A stretch of DNA of 64,000 bases from Spirochaetaceae bacterium (GTDB lineage: Bacteria > Spirochaetota > Spirochaetia > Treponematales > Treponemataceae), in NCBI GenBank assembly GCA_017936665.1, contig JAGBFB010000029.1:185824-249823 (forward strand), given 5' to 3'. Below the pieces are notes generated by a model that worked only from the letters and a program-made list of their open reading frames with translations, was not told where the DNA came from and did no database searches. Shown here one piece after another: positions 25,248 to 34,578 of the stretch. Every line of letters starts with the position of its first letter. Within the stretch, counting starts at the first letter, position 1. A program made the translations under genes and the position numbers.

Positions 25248-25311
25248 TCCTTCGACTACGCTCAGGAAGCTCGGTAATTGTCTCCTTAGACTATGCTCAG
25301 GAAGCTCGGTA
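25248..25311. repeat. REP-like 29-bp direct repeats at the 3' end of trpB
   Basis: Two 29-bp copies (25248-25276 and 25283-25311) share 27 positions and are spaced by 35 bp. The core is GCTCAGGAAGCTCGGTA. The second copy runs into AGCTGAGCGAAGCCGAAGCT, which can fold back on AGCTCGG. The block lies 18 bp before the trpB stop codon, downstream of trpB. Confidence 0.7.
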
Positions 25312-25328
25312 GCTGAGCGAAGCCGAAG

Positions 25329-26537
25329 CTACTTCAAATATTCTTCCCCAGTTCCGTAGTTATCTACGATAAAGTCAATATCCTTATCACCACGACCAGA
25401 CAAACAAACCAAAATAGATTTTTCAGGTCTTTCTTGAGCAGCCTTCATAGCATAAGCCACAGCGTGAGCACTTTCCAATGCAGGAATAATTCCTTCTAAA
25501 CGGCAAAGTGTGTAGAAAGCTTCCAAACATTCTTGGTCACTTGCAACAGTGTATTGAATACGTCCCATATCCTTTAGCATACAGTGTTCTGGACCACTTC
25601 CAGGATAATCCAATCCACTAGAAATTGAATAAACAGGAGCTGGTTCACCTTTTTCGTTTTGTAGCAAATATGTTTTAAATCCGTGCAAAATTCCTGGAGT
25701 TCCGTAAGAAAGACTTGCAGCGTGGTCACCCATTTTCAAAGAACGGCCAGAAGGTTCAACACCAGTTAAGCGAACACCGTCATCATCTAAAAATCCGCTG
25801 AACATTCCCATGGCGTTAGAACCACCACCAACACAAGCACAAACTTCATCAGGAAGTTCCCCTGTCATCTCTAAGAATTGTTCACGAGATTCTACGCCGA
25901 TAACGTGTTGAAAATCCCGCACTAACATTGGGAAAGGATGAGGACCTACAACAGAGCCAATACAATAAATGCTGTTTTCAGGATCTTTCAAATATGCTTC
26001 AAAAGCAGAGTCTACAGCTTCCTTCAAAGTTTTTAGCCCATGAGTAACCGGCACAACCTTTGCACCAAGAAGTTGCATACGCACCACATTTGGATGTTCC
26101 TTTGCAATATCAACTTCTCCCATGTGGATTTCACACTCAAGACCAAAATACGCAGCTGCAGTTGCCAAAGCAACCCCGTGTTGACCAGCTCCAGTTTCAG
26201 CAATTACTTTTTTCTTGCCCATATATTTTGCAAGTAAAGCCTCACCCATACAGTGATTTAACTTGTGAGCCCCAGTATGATTCAAATCTTCACGTTTTAA
26301 GTAAATTCGTCCGCCACATTTTTCAGACAACCGACGACAATAATAAACCGGAGTTGGTCGCCCCTGAAAATGCTTTCTGATACTACGTAATTCATTTATA
26401 AAATCGTGAGACTTACTAATTGTGTAATAAGCCTTTGTAATTTTATCCATTTCTTTTTGAAGAACCTCAGGCACAAAAGACCCACCAAATTCTCCAAAAT
26501 AACCTTCCTTGTTAGGATATTGCTTTAAATATTCCAT
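25329..26537 (-). CDS. trpB: Tryptophan synthase beta chain, solitary
   Basis: About 402 residues. The PLP lysine is in [14 protein letters not shown], followed by [11 protein letters not shown]; the phosphate loop is [11 protein letters not shown] and the C-terminal serine-containing CLSGRGDKD is intact. TrpB joins indole and serine to tryptophan. No trpA or other trp gene adjoins, so it may serve indole salvage or pair with a distant TrpA. The ATG at 26552 contains the GGAG that serves as ribosome-binding site for ATG 26537 (9 nt away), so 26537 is the likely start. The gene looks visibly richer in G+C than its neighbours, a hint of transfer. Confidence 0.92.
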   Translation of the reverse strand: MEYLKQYPNKEGYFGEFGGSFVPEVLQKEMDKITKAYYTISKSHDFINELRSIRKHFQGRPTPVYYCRRLSEKCGGRIYLKREDLNHTGAHKLNHCMGEALLAKYMGKKKVIAETGAGQHGVALATAAAYFGLECEIHMGEVDIAKEHPNVVRMQLLGAKVVPVTHGLKTLKEAVDSAFEAYLKDPENSIYCIGSVVGPHPFPMLVRDFQHVIGVESREQFLEMTGELPDEVCACVGGGSNAMGMFSGFLDDDGVRLTGVEPSGRSLKMGDHAASLSYGTPGILHGFKTYLLQNEKGEPAPVYSISSGLDYPGSGPEHCMLKDMGRIQYTVASDQECLEAFYTLCRLEGIIPALESAHAVAYAMKAAQERPEKSILVCLSGRGDKDIDFIVDNYGTGEEYLK

Positions 26538-26585
26538 TGTATTTTTCTCCATAAATGTTTCTTTTTATAGTAACATCATAATTTG

Positions 26586-26614
26586 AATATACACTAGATA
26601 GATGTTTCTGTCAA
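26586..26614 (-). promoter_or_regulatory. Promoter of trpB
   Basis: On the minus strand TTGACA (26614-26609), 17-bp spacer, TATATT (26591-26586), about 49 bp before the trpB start. No leader peptide, T-box or attenuator is visible in the short leader. Confidence 0.78.
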
Positions 26615-26698
26615 TAGTAACTTTTTATTTTTTTATACAAATTTTCTTTTTTATTTCAAAATATAGAAATTATTAATGTTTTTGTATATATTATCTCT

Positions 26699-27592
26699 AT
26701 GAAAAAATATTTACTTAGTTTTGTTTTTATCATTTTATCTGTAAACATTTTTGCTCAAGAACAACTTTCAAAAGAAATTTTACATAATCGTGAATTAATA
26801 AAAATTTTTGAAAAGGCTTATCCTCAGGTTAATTTTGAAATAAATTTTGATGAATCTGTAAATGATTGGAAAATACAAGTTCAGTGTGAAAATCGTATCG
26901 CAACTTTATATTGGGCAGATGGAAAATTTTTACCAAAAGAAGAATTAGGTAGCAAAGATTTGTATTCAGCTTTTTTATATCCATATCCAAAAGAAGTTGC
27001 TGATCCAAAAAATTTTACGCAGGAAGATATTCAACGAATCAGAGATTTTTCAAATCCCAAAAATCGTTCAAAAGGGAAGGGAACTGCACCTTTTTTGTAC
27101 AACGTGATTTATGATGTGGAAACAAGACTTTCTACTGAAACTCATATTAAAACTTTTTTGTTTTTAAATAAAAGAACTAATGCACATAATTACATTCATA
27201 AAAAATTAGATGATGTACAAAAAGAAATTTTTGAAGTTTCCAAAATTAATGATGAAGTAAAATTCTTTTTGGATAATTTGAACAGTGCCGATTCTTATGC
27301 TTGGAGAAAAATCAGCGATTCAGGTAATCGTTCTTTTCATAGTATGGGACTTGCTATTGATGTTCTTCCAAAGGGCTGGGGACAGAAAAATCTTTATTGG
27401 GCTTGGCGGCGAGATATCGATGGTGATAATTGGATGAAACTTCCTTTAGAAAGACGTTGGATGCCACCTCAAAAAGTTATAGAGATTTTTGAAAGTCATG
27501 GTTTTTTGTGGGGTGGAAAATGGATTATCTGGGATAATATGCATTTTGAATATCGCCCAGAAGTGATTTTGTATAATAATATGAAAAAATAA
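26699..27592 (+). CDS. Secreted M15-family D-Ala-D-Ala carboxypeptidase-like protein
   Basis: 297 residues. A signal peptide (KKYLLSFVFIILSVNIFAQE, cleavage after about residue 19) sends it to the periplasm. The LAS-type metal site is clear: SFHSMGLAIDV (HxxxxxxD) and DNMHFEYRPE (the second histidine), as in VanY-like M15 peptidases that cut peptidoglycan stems. The N-terminal 150 residues are unrecognised. The -10-like TATATT at 26687-26692 ends only 6 bp from the ATG. Confidence 0.88.
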   Translation: MKKYLLSFVFIILSVNIFAQEQLSKEILHNRELIKIFEKAYPQVNFEINFDESVNDWKIQVQCENRIATLYWADGKFLPKEELGSKDLYSAFLYPYPKEVADPKNFTQEDIQRIRDFSNPKNRSKGKGTAPFLYNVIYDVETRLSTETHIKTFLFLNKRTNAHNYIHKKLDDVQKEIFEVSKINDEVKFFLDNLNSADSYAWRKISDSGNRSFHSMGLAIDVLPKGWGQKNLYWAWRRDIDGDNWMKLPLERRWMPPQKVIEIFESHGFLWGGKWIIWDNMHFEYRPEVILYNNMKK

Positions 27593-27593
27593 A

Positions 27594-28790
27594 TTAATTT
27601 TTTTTCAACCCTTTTATAAACATTGAAGCACTGGCCCATGCCCAATGTAAATTATATCCTCCAAGCATTCCTGTTACATCTAAGGCTTCTCCGATGAAAT
27701 AGAGTCCAGAAACTTTTTTTGCTTCCATAGTTTTGGGATAAATTTCATCAACTGAAATTCCTCCTCGTGTAACTTCTGCTTTGTCATATCCATCGAGTTT
27801 ATCAATTTGTATTTCATAGGAATTAAAAAGTTGTGAGATTTTTTCCATTTCATCTTTTTTTATAGTTGGAAGATTAAAATCTTTGTCATCGAGCAAAGTT
27901 TTTACAAGAGCTTTTGGAATGTAATCAGATAAAATGTTAATTAAACTTCGTTTGTTATTTTTTTCTTTTTGTAATAATTCAAGAACATTTATTTCTGGAA
28001 TAAAATTAAATTTAATTTTTGTATTTTCATTTACAAACAATGAAAGATTCAATGCAAGTGGACCACTGAAACCTCGGTGAGTAAAAAGCAACTGGTCTGT
28101 AAATTCTCTTTTATCAATTTTTCCTTTTGCAGTAATTGCAATTCCAGAAAGTTTTTCAAATTTATTTTTACATGAATCTGAATAACGAATTCCTGCTAAA
28201 GCTGGTGACATAGGAATAACTTTTATTCCAAAATTTTTTGCAATTTTAGATGCAATATTTGTTGCACCCATTTGAGGATAAGATAATCCTCCTGTTGCTA
28301 TTAAAACTTTGTTTGAAAAAAAAGTTTCTTTTGAAGTTTCAATTTTAAAAATATAATCATCTGTAGATTGATTTTCATTTTGAATTCTAAAAATATTTTT
28401 TACAATACAATCTGTTTTTAAAATATGATTTTCTGAAAAACCTTTCTTTAATAAAATATCTAAAATTGATTTTGCTCCTGATAAAGTAAAAAGTTTTCCA
28501 TTGTCTCTTTCTTCGTAAGGAATGTTGTTTTTTTCGATTAAATCTAAAAAATCGTAGGTGCCAAAATTTGCCAAAAATGATTTTACAAAATGTTGATTTT
28601 CTGAAACAAAATTTTCATGTGATATATTTAAATTTGTAAAGTTACACTTTCCTCCACCAGTTGCTAAAAGTTTAAGAGCAACTTTTTTGTTTCCTTCTAA
28701 GATTAAAACTTTTTTGTCTTTTAATCCTTCAAGTGCAAATAATCCTGAAGCTCCTGCACCGATTACTGCAAAATCAAAAATTTCATTCAT
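27594..28790 (-). CDS. YhiN/HI0933-family flavoprotein
   Basis: 398 residues. The N-terminal FAD-binding Rossmann motif is VIGAGASGLFAL, followed by the family hallmark LLATGGGKCNFTN and by LSYPQMGATN; the C-terminus has LDVTGMLGGYNLHWAWASA. These are FAD-dependent oxidoreductases (BaiN/YhiN-like) of uncertain substrate. It is the last gene of a four-gene minus-strand unit, starting 2 bp after the deacetylase gene. Confidence 0.9.
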   Translation of the reverse strand: MNEIFDFAVIGAGASGLFALEGLKDKKVLILEGNKKVALKLLATGGGKCNFTNLNISHENFVSENQHFVKSFLANFGTYDFLDLIEKNNIPYEERDNGKLFTLSGAKSILDILLKKGFSENHILKTDCIVKNIFRIQNENQSTDDYIFKIETSKETFFSNKVLIATGGLSYPQMGATNIASKIAKNFGIKVIPMSPALAGIRYSDSCKNKFEKLSGIAITAKGKIDKREFTDQLLFTHRGFSGPLALNLSLFVNENTKIKFNFIPEINVLELLQKEKNNKRSLINILSDYIPKALVKTLLDDKDFNLPTIKKDEMEKISQLFNSYEIQIDKLDGYDKAEVTRGGISVDEIYPKTMEAKKVSGLYFIGEALDVTGMLGGYNLHWAWASASMFIKGLKKN

Positions 28791-28792
28791 AA

Positions 28793-29623
28793 TTATACAT
28801 TATCCCATTTAATAAAAAATTCTTTTTTAGGTTGAACCGAAATTTTTTTACCATCTACTTCAAACCATAATTCTAAATCTGAATTATTTATTATTTTATT
28901 TTCTGAAATCTTTACACTTCTTATTGCTTTAAGATATTTTATAATTTCTATATTTGTCATTGGTAAAATATTTTTGCTTTCAGAAATTTTCTTAAAAATG
29001 TTTTCAATTAAATTCCATTTGTTTTCAACTTCTAAATCATAAGAATGACCTAGAATTTGACAAAGGGCAAGTTCATCATTTGTTTTTATAAATTCATTAA
29101 CAAAGTTTTCTAAATTTAAATTAAAATGAATAATACTTGCCTTCCAAAAATAATAATCTTCTGATGGTATCCAAGAATTACTTTCTTCTGAAATTCTTCC
29201 ATATTCAAAACCTGTTTCTTTTACACACTCAGAAATTTCTTTGCTATAAAAATCAAAAGGAACTGCAAAACCTAAAATTTCTTTTTTAAAAATTTCTTCT
29301 AGATTTTTTTTATCATCAATTAGTTCTTTTAGAATTTCTTTTTTTGTAAGGTTGTTCATATAAGGATGTGTTAAAGTATGACTTGCTACTTCATGTCCTT
29401 TATATAAACAAACAGCTTCTTGTGGAGAAATTCGTTTTATAATTTTTCCTGTTTCATGTGTCCAAGAAAAATTTTCTTTCATTAATTTTGAATTTAAATT
29501 GAAGGTTCCTTTTAAATTATATTTATTTAATAATTCTACAAATTTGTAATCATCATAAATTCCGTCATCGTAAGTAAGATTAAAAGCTTTTTCTTTTCCA
29601 TTTGGATATAATTTTTTTATCAT
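28793..29623 (-). CDS. Polysaccharide deacetylase family protein (NodB domain)
   Basis: 276 residues. NodB motifs: catalytic Asp in FNLTYDDG, metal-binding HEVASHTLTHPYM, and a later FAVPFDFYS. No signal peptide, so it is a cytosolic or non-classical member; it removes N- or O-acetyl groups from a carbohydrate or related amide. It overlaps the acyltransferase-like gene by 4 nt (ATGA), indicating translational coupling. Confidence 0.87.
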   Translation of the reverse strand: MIKKLYPNGKEKAFNLTYDDGIYDDYKFVELLNKYNLKGTFNLNSKLMKENFSWTHETGKIIKRISPQEAVCLYKGHEVASHTLTHPYMNNLTKKEILKELIDDKKNLEEIFKKEILGFAVPFDFYSKEISECVKETGFEYGRISEESNSWIPSEDYYFWKASIIHFNLNLENFVNEFIKTNDELALCQILGHSYDLEVENKWNLIENIFKKISESKNILPMTNIEIIKYLKAIRSVKISENKIINNSDLELWFEVDGKKISVQPKKEFFIKWDNV

Positions 29624-30426
29624 ATTAATTTTCCTCTTGGAGTAAAAATGTTTTTACCATTTAAAAGATGCTTTTTTATGTTTTTTTGAAGAGATGTATT
29701 TTCAGGTAATATTTTATAATCAGTTTTGTCTGTTTTAAAAATCCATTGTAATATTTCAGATGAGATTTCGCCTTTATCAAATATTGAAAATCTATTCTGA
29801 AAATTTAATATATTTGATGTTCTTGGTAACATATTTTTTAATTGTGAATCTAACATCCAAGAATGACATTGAAATTCTGTATTATAATCTAGTAAAAAAT
29901 ATTTTGAAAAAAAATCCCTTGCATTTTTTATTGATTTATCAACATTTATAGGATTAAAATTTGCATCAGAAGGTATATGTATAGAAATTATTTTTTTTGA
30001 AAAATTATCAGTTACAATTTCATATTCTAATTCACCAATTCTAAATAAATGAAATCCTGCTTGTCGAGTTGTCCACCAAAATCTATCAAAAAATAGTTTG
30101 CCTGTAATTTCATAAGTTTCGCTTATAAATCTGGTGTAACATTTCATTGTGTCAAAATAAATTGTATCATCAATATTTTTATCTTTGTACAGTTTATAAA
30201 TATCACAAGAAGCTTTTAACATGCATGAAAGAATTTTTATATTTCTATCATTATCGTTTAATTGATTTTGTAATTTTATTCTAGATTCTTTCATTTTATT
30301 GTAATTACAAAAATCTTTTAGTAAATCAGAAATAGAATTAAAATCAAATTTTTCTGAAAAATCTAAAACTTCTTTTTTTATTTCACCTTGTAAATTTATT
30401 TTGTTACATAAATTTTCAATATTCAT
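29620..30426 (-). CDS. Acyltransferase-like protein (NAT_N/GNAT_C domain family)
   Basis: 268 residues. The segment FWWTTRQAGFHLFRIGELEYE and the following HIPSDANFNP, then CHSWMLDSQLKNMLPRTSNI and LNFQNRFSI, match the two-part family annotated as acyltransferase (DUF5596 plus GNAT-like C-terminal domain). The substrate is unknown. It lies between ybaK and a carbohydrate deacetylase with a 4-nt overlap, so it may act on the same compound as the deacetylase, which is inference. Confidence 0.75.
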   Translation of the reverse strand: MNIENLCNKINLQGEIKKEVLDFSEKFDFNSISDLLKDFCNYNKMKESRIKLQNQLNDNDRNIKILSCMLKASCDIYKLYKDKNIDDTIYFDTMKCYTRFISETYEITGKLFFDRFWWTTRQAGFHLFRIGELEYEIVTDNFSKKIISIHIPSDANFNPINVDKSIKNARDFFSKYFLLDYNTEFQCHSWMLDSQLKNMLPRTSNILNFQNRFSIFDKGEISSEILQWIFKTDKTDYKILPENTSLQKNIKKHLLNGKNIFTPRGKLI

Positions 30427-30437
30427 ATTAATTTTTC

Positions 30438-30920
30438 CTACAGTTCCAAATCTACAAACTCTGCGTTGCAGGCTTTTGCTAAATCTTCTGGAGAAATAAT
30501 TATTTGTAATCCTCTTTGACCTGCACTAATACAAATCTTTTCATGTAAGGTTGCAAATTCATCAATAAAAGTTGTAAATTGTTTTTTCATTCCCAAGGGT
30601 GAACATCCTCCACGAATATAACCTGTAATAGATAAAAGTTCATCTTGTTTTATTGGTGTAATTTCTTTACATCCAGCAACTGTTCTTGCTTTTTTTAGAT
30701 TTATTTCTTTATCTGCACTTTGGCAAAATACAAAAATTTCTTTTTTATCAGAACGCATAACAATTGTTTTGTATACAGTTTCTGGTTCTAAACCAAGTTT
30801 TTCTGCTGTTCTGTTTGCTGCCCCTTTTGTAAGTTCATGGTCAGTGTTGTCTTCGTATTCTCTTACATCATAAGATATTTGTAAGGAATCTAAAATTCTC
30901 ATAGCGTTTGTTTTTTTCAT
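30438..30920 (-). CDS. ybaK: Cys-tRNA(Pro) deacylase, YbaK/EbsC type
   Basis: 160 residues of the YbaK/ProX editing fold: VYKTIVMRSDKKEIFVF, the catalytic-lysine region and IRGGCSPLGMKKQFTTFID, which is the family signature. It hydrolyses Cys mischarged on tRNA(Pro) in trans. First gene of the unit ybaK, acyltransferase, deacetylase, YhiN. Confidence 0.92.
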   Translation of the reverse strand: MKKTNAMRILDSLQISYDVREYEDNTDHELTKGAANRTAEKLGLEPETVYKTIVMRSDKKEIFVFCQSADKEINLKKARTVAGCKEITPIKQDELLSITGYIRGGCSPLGMKKQFTTFIDEFATLHEKICISAGQRGLQIIISPEDLAKACNAEFVDLEL

Positions 30921-30969
30921 ATTTATATTCTAAACTTTATGTAAAATTTTTTCAATTTGATTTCCAATT

Positions 30970-31009
30970 TGTTGCAAATGCAACAGAAAAATTTATTTTA
31001 TGCTATTAT
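30970..31009 (+). promoter_or_regulatory. Crp/Fnr-like palindrome and -10 box before the ferredoxin gene
   Basis: TGTTGC AAAT GCAACA (30970-30985) is a perfect 6-bp inverted repeat with a 4-nt centre, the size of a Crp/Fnr-family site. TATTAT (31004-31009) follows; with a start near 31016-31019 the site is centred about 39-41 bp upstream, the class II activator position. No -35 box is apparent, as expected for activation. Confidence 0.55.
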
Positions 31010-31055
31010 ATTTATAACATAAGGTCAATAAATTTTATTATTTAGGAGGTTTTTT

Positions 31056-31760
31056 ATGGAACGAAAAATAATTAAAATTGATAGGGATAAATGTAATGGA
31101 TGTGGAGCTTGTGCTGCTGCTTGCCATGAAGGTGCAATTCAGATGATAGATGAAAAAGCCGTTCTCACTAGAGAAGATTATTGTGATGGACTTGGAGACT
31201 GTTTGCCTGCTTGTCCTGTAAACGCAATTTCCTTTGAAATTAGGGAAGCCCCTGCTTATGATGAACAAGCTGTATTAAAATCTAAAGAGATGAAAAAGAT
31301 AAATCAACTATTGCCATGTGGATGTCCTGGTTCTCAGTTAAAAGAATTCAATAAAAATTCTGAAACAGAACAAAAAGAAATTAATCTGAAATTTCAAAGT
31401 CATTTAAGACAATGGCCAGTGCAAATAAAACTTGTACCAATAAATGCACCATATTTTGATAATGCTAATTTATTAGTTGCAGCTGATTGTACCGCCTATG
31501 CTTACGGAAATTTTCACAATGATTTTATCAAAAATAAAATTACTTTGATTGGTTGTCCTAAGTTGGATTCTATAGATTATTCAGAAAAGCTAACACAGAT
31601 AATTGCAACAAATAATATTAAAAGTGTAACAGTTGTTAGAATGGAAGTTCCATGTTGTGGTGGAATTGAGAATGCGGTAAAAAATGCTTTGCAATCAAGT
31701 GGTAAATTTATTCCATGGCAAGTTGTAACAATTTCTACTGATGGAAAAATTATTGAGTAA
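31056..31760 (+). CDS. 2x[4Fe-4S] ferredoxin-domain protein
   Basis: 234 residues. Two clusters are ligated by CNGCGACAAACH (residues 14-23) and CDGLGDCLPACP. The rest, with cysteines in CGCPGS, LIGCPKLD and VPCCGGIEN, is the conserved C-terminal domain of a small anaerobe family of electron carriers. Soluble. An AGGAGG ribosome-binding site precedes the ATG and a Crp/Fnr-like palindrome lies upstream, so expression probably responds to redox or nitrosative conditions. Confidence 0.88.
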   Translation: MERKIIKIDRDKCNGCGACAAACHEGAIQMIDEKAVLTREDYCDGLGDCLPACPVNAISFEIREAPAYDEQAVLKSKEMKKINQLLPCGCPGSQLKEFNKNSETEQKEINLKFQSHLRQWPVQIKLVPINAPYFDNANLLVAADCTAYAYGNFHNDFIKNKITLIGCPKLDSIDYSEKLTQIIATNNIKSVTVVRMEVPCCGGIENAVKNALQSSGKFIPWQVVTISTDGKIIE

Positions 31761-31775
31761 AATATAGCATTGTAT

Positions 31776-31804
31776 TTGACAAAATAATTATATCCTTTTA
31801 GGAT
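31776..31804 (+). promoter_or_regulatory. Promoter of the fructosamine kinase gene, leaderless geometry
   Basis: TTGACA (31776-31781), 17-bp spacer, TAGGAT (31799-31804); 6 bp to ATG 31811. An AGGA overlapping the -10 box could act in a longer transcript, so leaderless initiation is less certain here. Confidence 0.62.
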
Positions 31805-31810
31805 GTAATT

Positions 31811-32737
31811 ATGAAATTACAACAATATACTTCTCTTGCAAGAGCTTTAGCAACGAATTATGGAATTGATGTAAAATTATCTAGAACTTTTAGACTTTCT
31901 GGTGGGGATATAAACAAAGCCTACGGAATTGAACTTTCAAATGGTACTGATATTTTTATGAAAGCAAATGAAAAAGAAAATATAGATTTTTTTACACAGG
32001 AAGTTAATAATCTAAATGCAATTTCTAAAACTAAAACAATTTCTACTCCAGAAGTTATAGCTTACGGAACTGATGACGGGGAAAATGTTGGATATTCATT
32101 TTTATTATTAAAATATATTCCAGAGGAAAAAACAACAAATCAATTTTGGGAAAGTCTTGCGCATAAACTTTCACAATTACATAAATCTGATGCAACGATT
32201 TTTTTGTCTAAAGATGATTTTGATGCTGGATGTAATTTTGGTTTTTTGCAAGATAATTATATTGGAAGAACAAAGCAAATAAATTCTGCAAAAAAATCTT
32301 GGATAGAATTTTTTAGAGATAACAGATTAGCTCCACAATTTAAACTAGCACAAAAATATTTTTCTGAAAGTGAATCTAAAAAAATTACAAAGCTATTAGA
32401 TAATTTAGATAAATTTTTAGTTGAACCTAAATTTCCTTCGTTACTTCATGGTGATTTGTGGAGTGGAAATATTCTTTGTGGAAAAAATTCAGAGCCTTAC
32501 TTAATAGACCCCGCTTGTTATGTTGGAAATTTAGAAGCAGATATTGCAATGACTGAACTTTTTGGAGGATTTCCTCAAAGATTTTATTCTGCTTACGAAG
32601 AAAGTGGATTTTTGGATTCAGAATATACTTCTCGTCGTGATTTATATAATTTGTATCATGTTCTAAATCATTTAAATCTTTTTGGTCAGAATTATCTAAG
32701 TGCAGCAAAAGCAATAATTGATAATTATGTAGATTAA
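31811..32737 (+). CDS. Fructosamine kinase family protein
   Basis: 308 residues of the fructosamine-3-kinase fold (APH-like): RLSGGDINKAYGI at the N-terminus, catalytic LLHGDLWSGNIL, metal-binding LIDPACYVGNLEADIAMTELFGGF. These enzymes phosphorylate ketoamines such as fructosamine or ribulosamine on glycated proteins, causing deglycation. Monocistronic, with its own promoter. Confidence 0.9.
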   Translation: MKLQQYTSLARALATNYGIDVKLSRTFRLSGGDINKAYGIELSNGTDIFMKANEKENIDFFTQEVNNLNAISKTKTISTPEVIAYGTDDGENVGYSFLLLKYIPEEKTTNQFWESLAHKLSQLHKSDATIFLSKDDFDAGCNFGFLQDNYIGRTKQINSAKKSWIEFFRDNRLAPQFKLAQKYFSESESKKITKLLDNLDKFLVEPKFPSLLHGDLWSGNILCGKNSEPYLIDPACYVGNLEADIAMTELFGGFPQRFYSAYEESGFLDSEYTSRRDLYNLYHVLNHLNLFGQNYLSAAKAIIDNYVD

Positions 32738-32785
32738 ATTTTTGATATTAAATATAATACTTATGATAAAATTTTTGGAGGCAAC

Positions 32786-33265
32786 ATGTCTGTATATAAT
32801 TATTCAGTAAAAACTATGGATGGAAAAGAAATCTCCATGGAAAAATTTCAGGGGAAAGTTTTACTAATTCTTAATTCAGCAACTCATTGTGGATTTACAA
32901 TTCAGTATACAGGTTTGCAAGAATTATATTCAAAATACAAAGATGAAGGATTTGAAATTTTAGATTTTCCTTGTAATCAGTTTGGTGAACAAGCTCCTGG
33001 TTCTAATGAAGAAATTCATGATTTTTGTGTAAAAAATTACGGAATCACTTTTGAACAATTTTCAAAAATTGATGTTAATGGTGCAAATGCTGATCCATTG
33101 TTTGCATATCTTCGTCACGCAACAGGAAAAGTTCCTGGTGCAGAAATTACTTGGAACTTTGCAAAGTTTTTAATTGGTAAAGATGGATTACCAGTAAAAC
33201 AATTTGCACCACCAACACAACCAAAAGCTTTAGAACAAGAAATTATTTCTGAATTAAAAAAATAA
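32786..33265 (+). CDS. Glutathione/thiol peroxidase family (GPx/BtuE)
   Basis: 159 residues with NSATHCGFTIQY (peroxidatic residue, cysteine TGT at residue 36), FPCNQFGEQAPG (Gln of the catalytic tetrad) and ITWNFAKFLIG (Trp and Asn). It reduces peroxides with thioredoxin or another thiol. Some spirochaetes have selenocysteine at this position; here it is cysteine. GGAGG lies 6-7 nt before the ATG. Confidence 0.92.
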   Translation: MSVYNYSVKTMDGKEISMEKFQGKVLLILNSATHCGFTIQYTGLQELYSKYKDEGFEILDFPCNQFGEQAPGSNEEIHDFCVKNYGITFEQFSKIDVNGANADPLFAYLRHATGKVPGAEITWNFAKFLIGKDGLPVKQFAPPTQPKALEQEIISELKK

Positions 33266-33276
33266 TTTCTTACAAA

Positions 33277-34518
33277 TTAAAATGCAAAGTTACCGTCTTT
33301 GAAGATGGTAACTTTTTTTTCGTCAACAGTAATTCCTTCAATTTGTAAATCTTCTGTTCCTATCATAAAATCAACATGTTCTAATGAGTCATTTAGTCCT
33401 AATTCAAAAAGTTCTTTTTTAGATTTTGAACTTCCTTCTTTTAAGCATGATGGATATGCTTCGCCAATTGCTAAGTGACAACTTGCGTTTTCATCAAAAA
33501 GTGTATTGTAAAAAAGTGTATTTAAATTTCTAATAGGAGAGTTGTGCTGAACTAAGGCAACTTCTCCAAGATAATGAGAACCTTCATCTGTTTCAATTAA
33601 ATTTTTTAAAACTTCGTATCCTGCTTCTGCAAAAAAATCTGCGATTTTTCCTTTTTCAAAAACGAATCCAAAGTTTTCAATTTTTGTTCCATTGTAAACT
33701 AGGGGCATTGATGCTATAACTTTTCCATCAACTTTTAATCGATGAGGAGCCGTAAAAATTTCTTCTGTTGGCATATTTGCAACAAAAGGAATTCCATCCA
33801 ATGCTTTTTCTCCGCATCCTTCAAATAAATAATTTTCTGGCAAACCAATAGTTAAATCAGTTCCAATAGAATTTTTATAATGAAGTTCTTTTAAATTTGA
33901 ACTGTTTAAAATTTCTGAACGTCGTTTTAAAGATTCAATATGATTTTTCCATTCTGCTATGGGATTATCTTTATCTAAACGCATTGTTTTAAAAATATAA
34001 TCCCATAGTTTGTTTACTGCATCTTCTTCTGCTAATTCTGGAAAAACAGTTTTTGCCCAACTTACACTTGGTATTGCAATTAAGTTCCAGCGAATTTGAT
34101 TTTTCATACTGGCATCATAAAATTTTTGAAATGCAATATTTTTTGCTTTGCTTGTTTCTGATAAAATTTTTGGCGAAATATCTTTCATTAAATTTGGGTC
34201 TTCAGAAAGGATGCAAAGGTAGGCTGCATTTTTTTCAACAGCATAATTTCTTTCATCAATTTGATATTGAGGAATATTTACAAGATTTTCTAAGTCTTCA
34301 TTTTCGTATCTAAGTTTTGTAAATAATTCATCTCTCCACATGATTGTTACTTTTTTAGCTTTATGTTTGTAAGCAGTTTGTGCTATGATTCTTGCAAATT
34401 CACAATCTGTAACATCAGCATTGATTACAAGCTCTTGATTTTCTTGCAAGTTTACACCAATTGTAATTGCAAGTTCTGCGTAGTTAAATAATTTGTTTAT
34501 ATTAATATTTCCAAACAT
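33277..34518 (-). CDS. M29-family aminopeptidase
   Basis: About 413 residues matching thermophilic-type aminopeptidases (AmpS/PepS): LAITIGVNLQENQELVINAD at the N-terminus, metal ligands in VANMPTEEIFTAP, GSHYLGEVALV, DENASCHLAIGEAYP and LEHVDFMIGT. It removes N-terminal residues from peptides with a dinuclear metal centre. ATG 34518 gives the family N-terminus; the frame is open up to 34614 but that extension would cross the umuD promoter and reads as non-family sequence. Confidence 0.9.
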   Translation of the reverse strand: MFGNININKLFNYAELAITIGVNLQENQELVINADVTDCEFARIIAQTAYKHKAKKVTIMWRDELFTKLRYENEDLENLVNIPQYQIDERNYAVEKNAAYLCILSEDPNLMKDISPKILSETSKAKNIAFQKFYDASMKNQIRWNLIAIPSVSWAKTVFPELAEEDAVNKLWDYIFKTMRLDKDNPIAEWKNHIESLKRRSEILNSSNLKELHYKNSIGTDLTIGLPENYLFEGCGEKALDGIPFVANMPTEEIFTAPHRLKVDGKVIASMPLVYNGTKIENFGFVFEKGKIADFFAEAGYEVLKNLIETDEGSHYLGEVALVQHNSPIRNLNTLFYNTLFDENASCHLAIGEAYPSCLKEGSSKSKKELFELGLNDSLEHVDFMIGTEDLQIEGITVDEKKVTIFKDGNFAF

Positions 34519-34543
34519 GATATAAGTGTAATAAAAAAACTTC

Positions 34544-34572
34544 TTGACAAATACTATACAAGAATGTAGTAT
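34544..34572 (+). promoter_or_regulatory. umuDC promoter with LexA-like dyad
   Basis: TTGACA (34544-34549), 17-bp spacer, TAGTAT (34567-34572), then 6 bp to ATG 34579 with no ribosome-binding site. The spacer and -10 box form an imperfect dyad ATACTA (34551-34556) with TAGTAT (34567-34572), where an SOS repressor could sit. Confidence 0.65.
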
Positions 34573-34578
34573 TTTATT

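Noticed and set aside
32885..32900. Selenocysteine codon in glutathione peroxidase
   Set aside because: The peroxidatic codon is TGT (Cys), not TGA.
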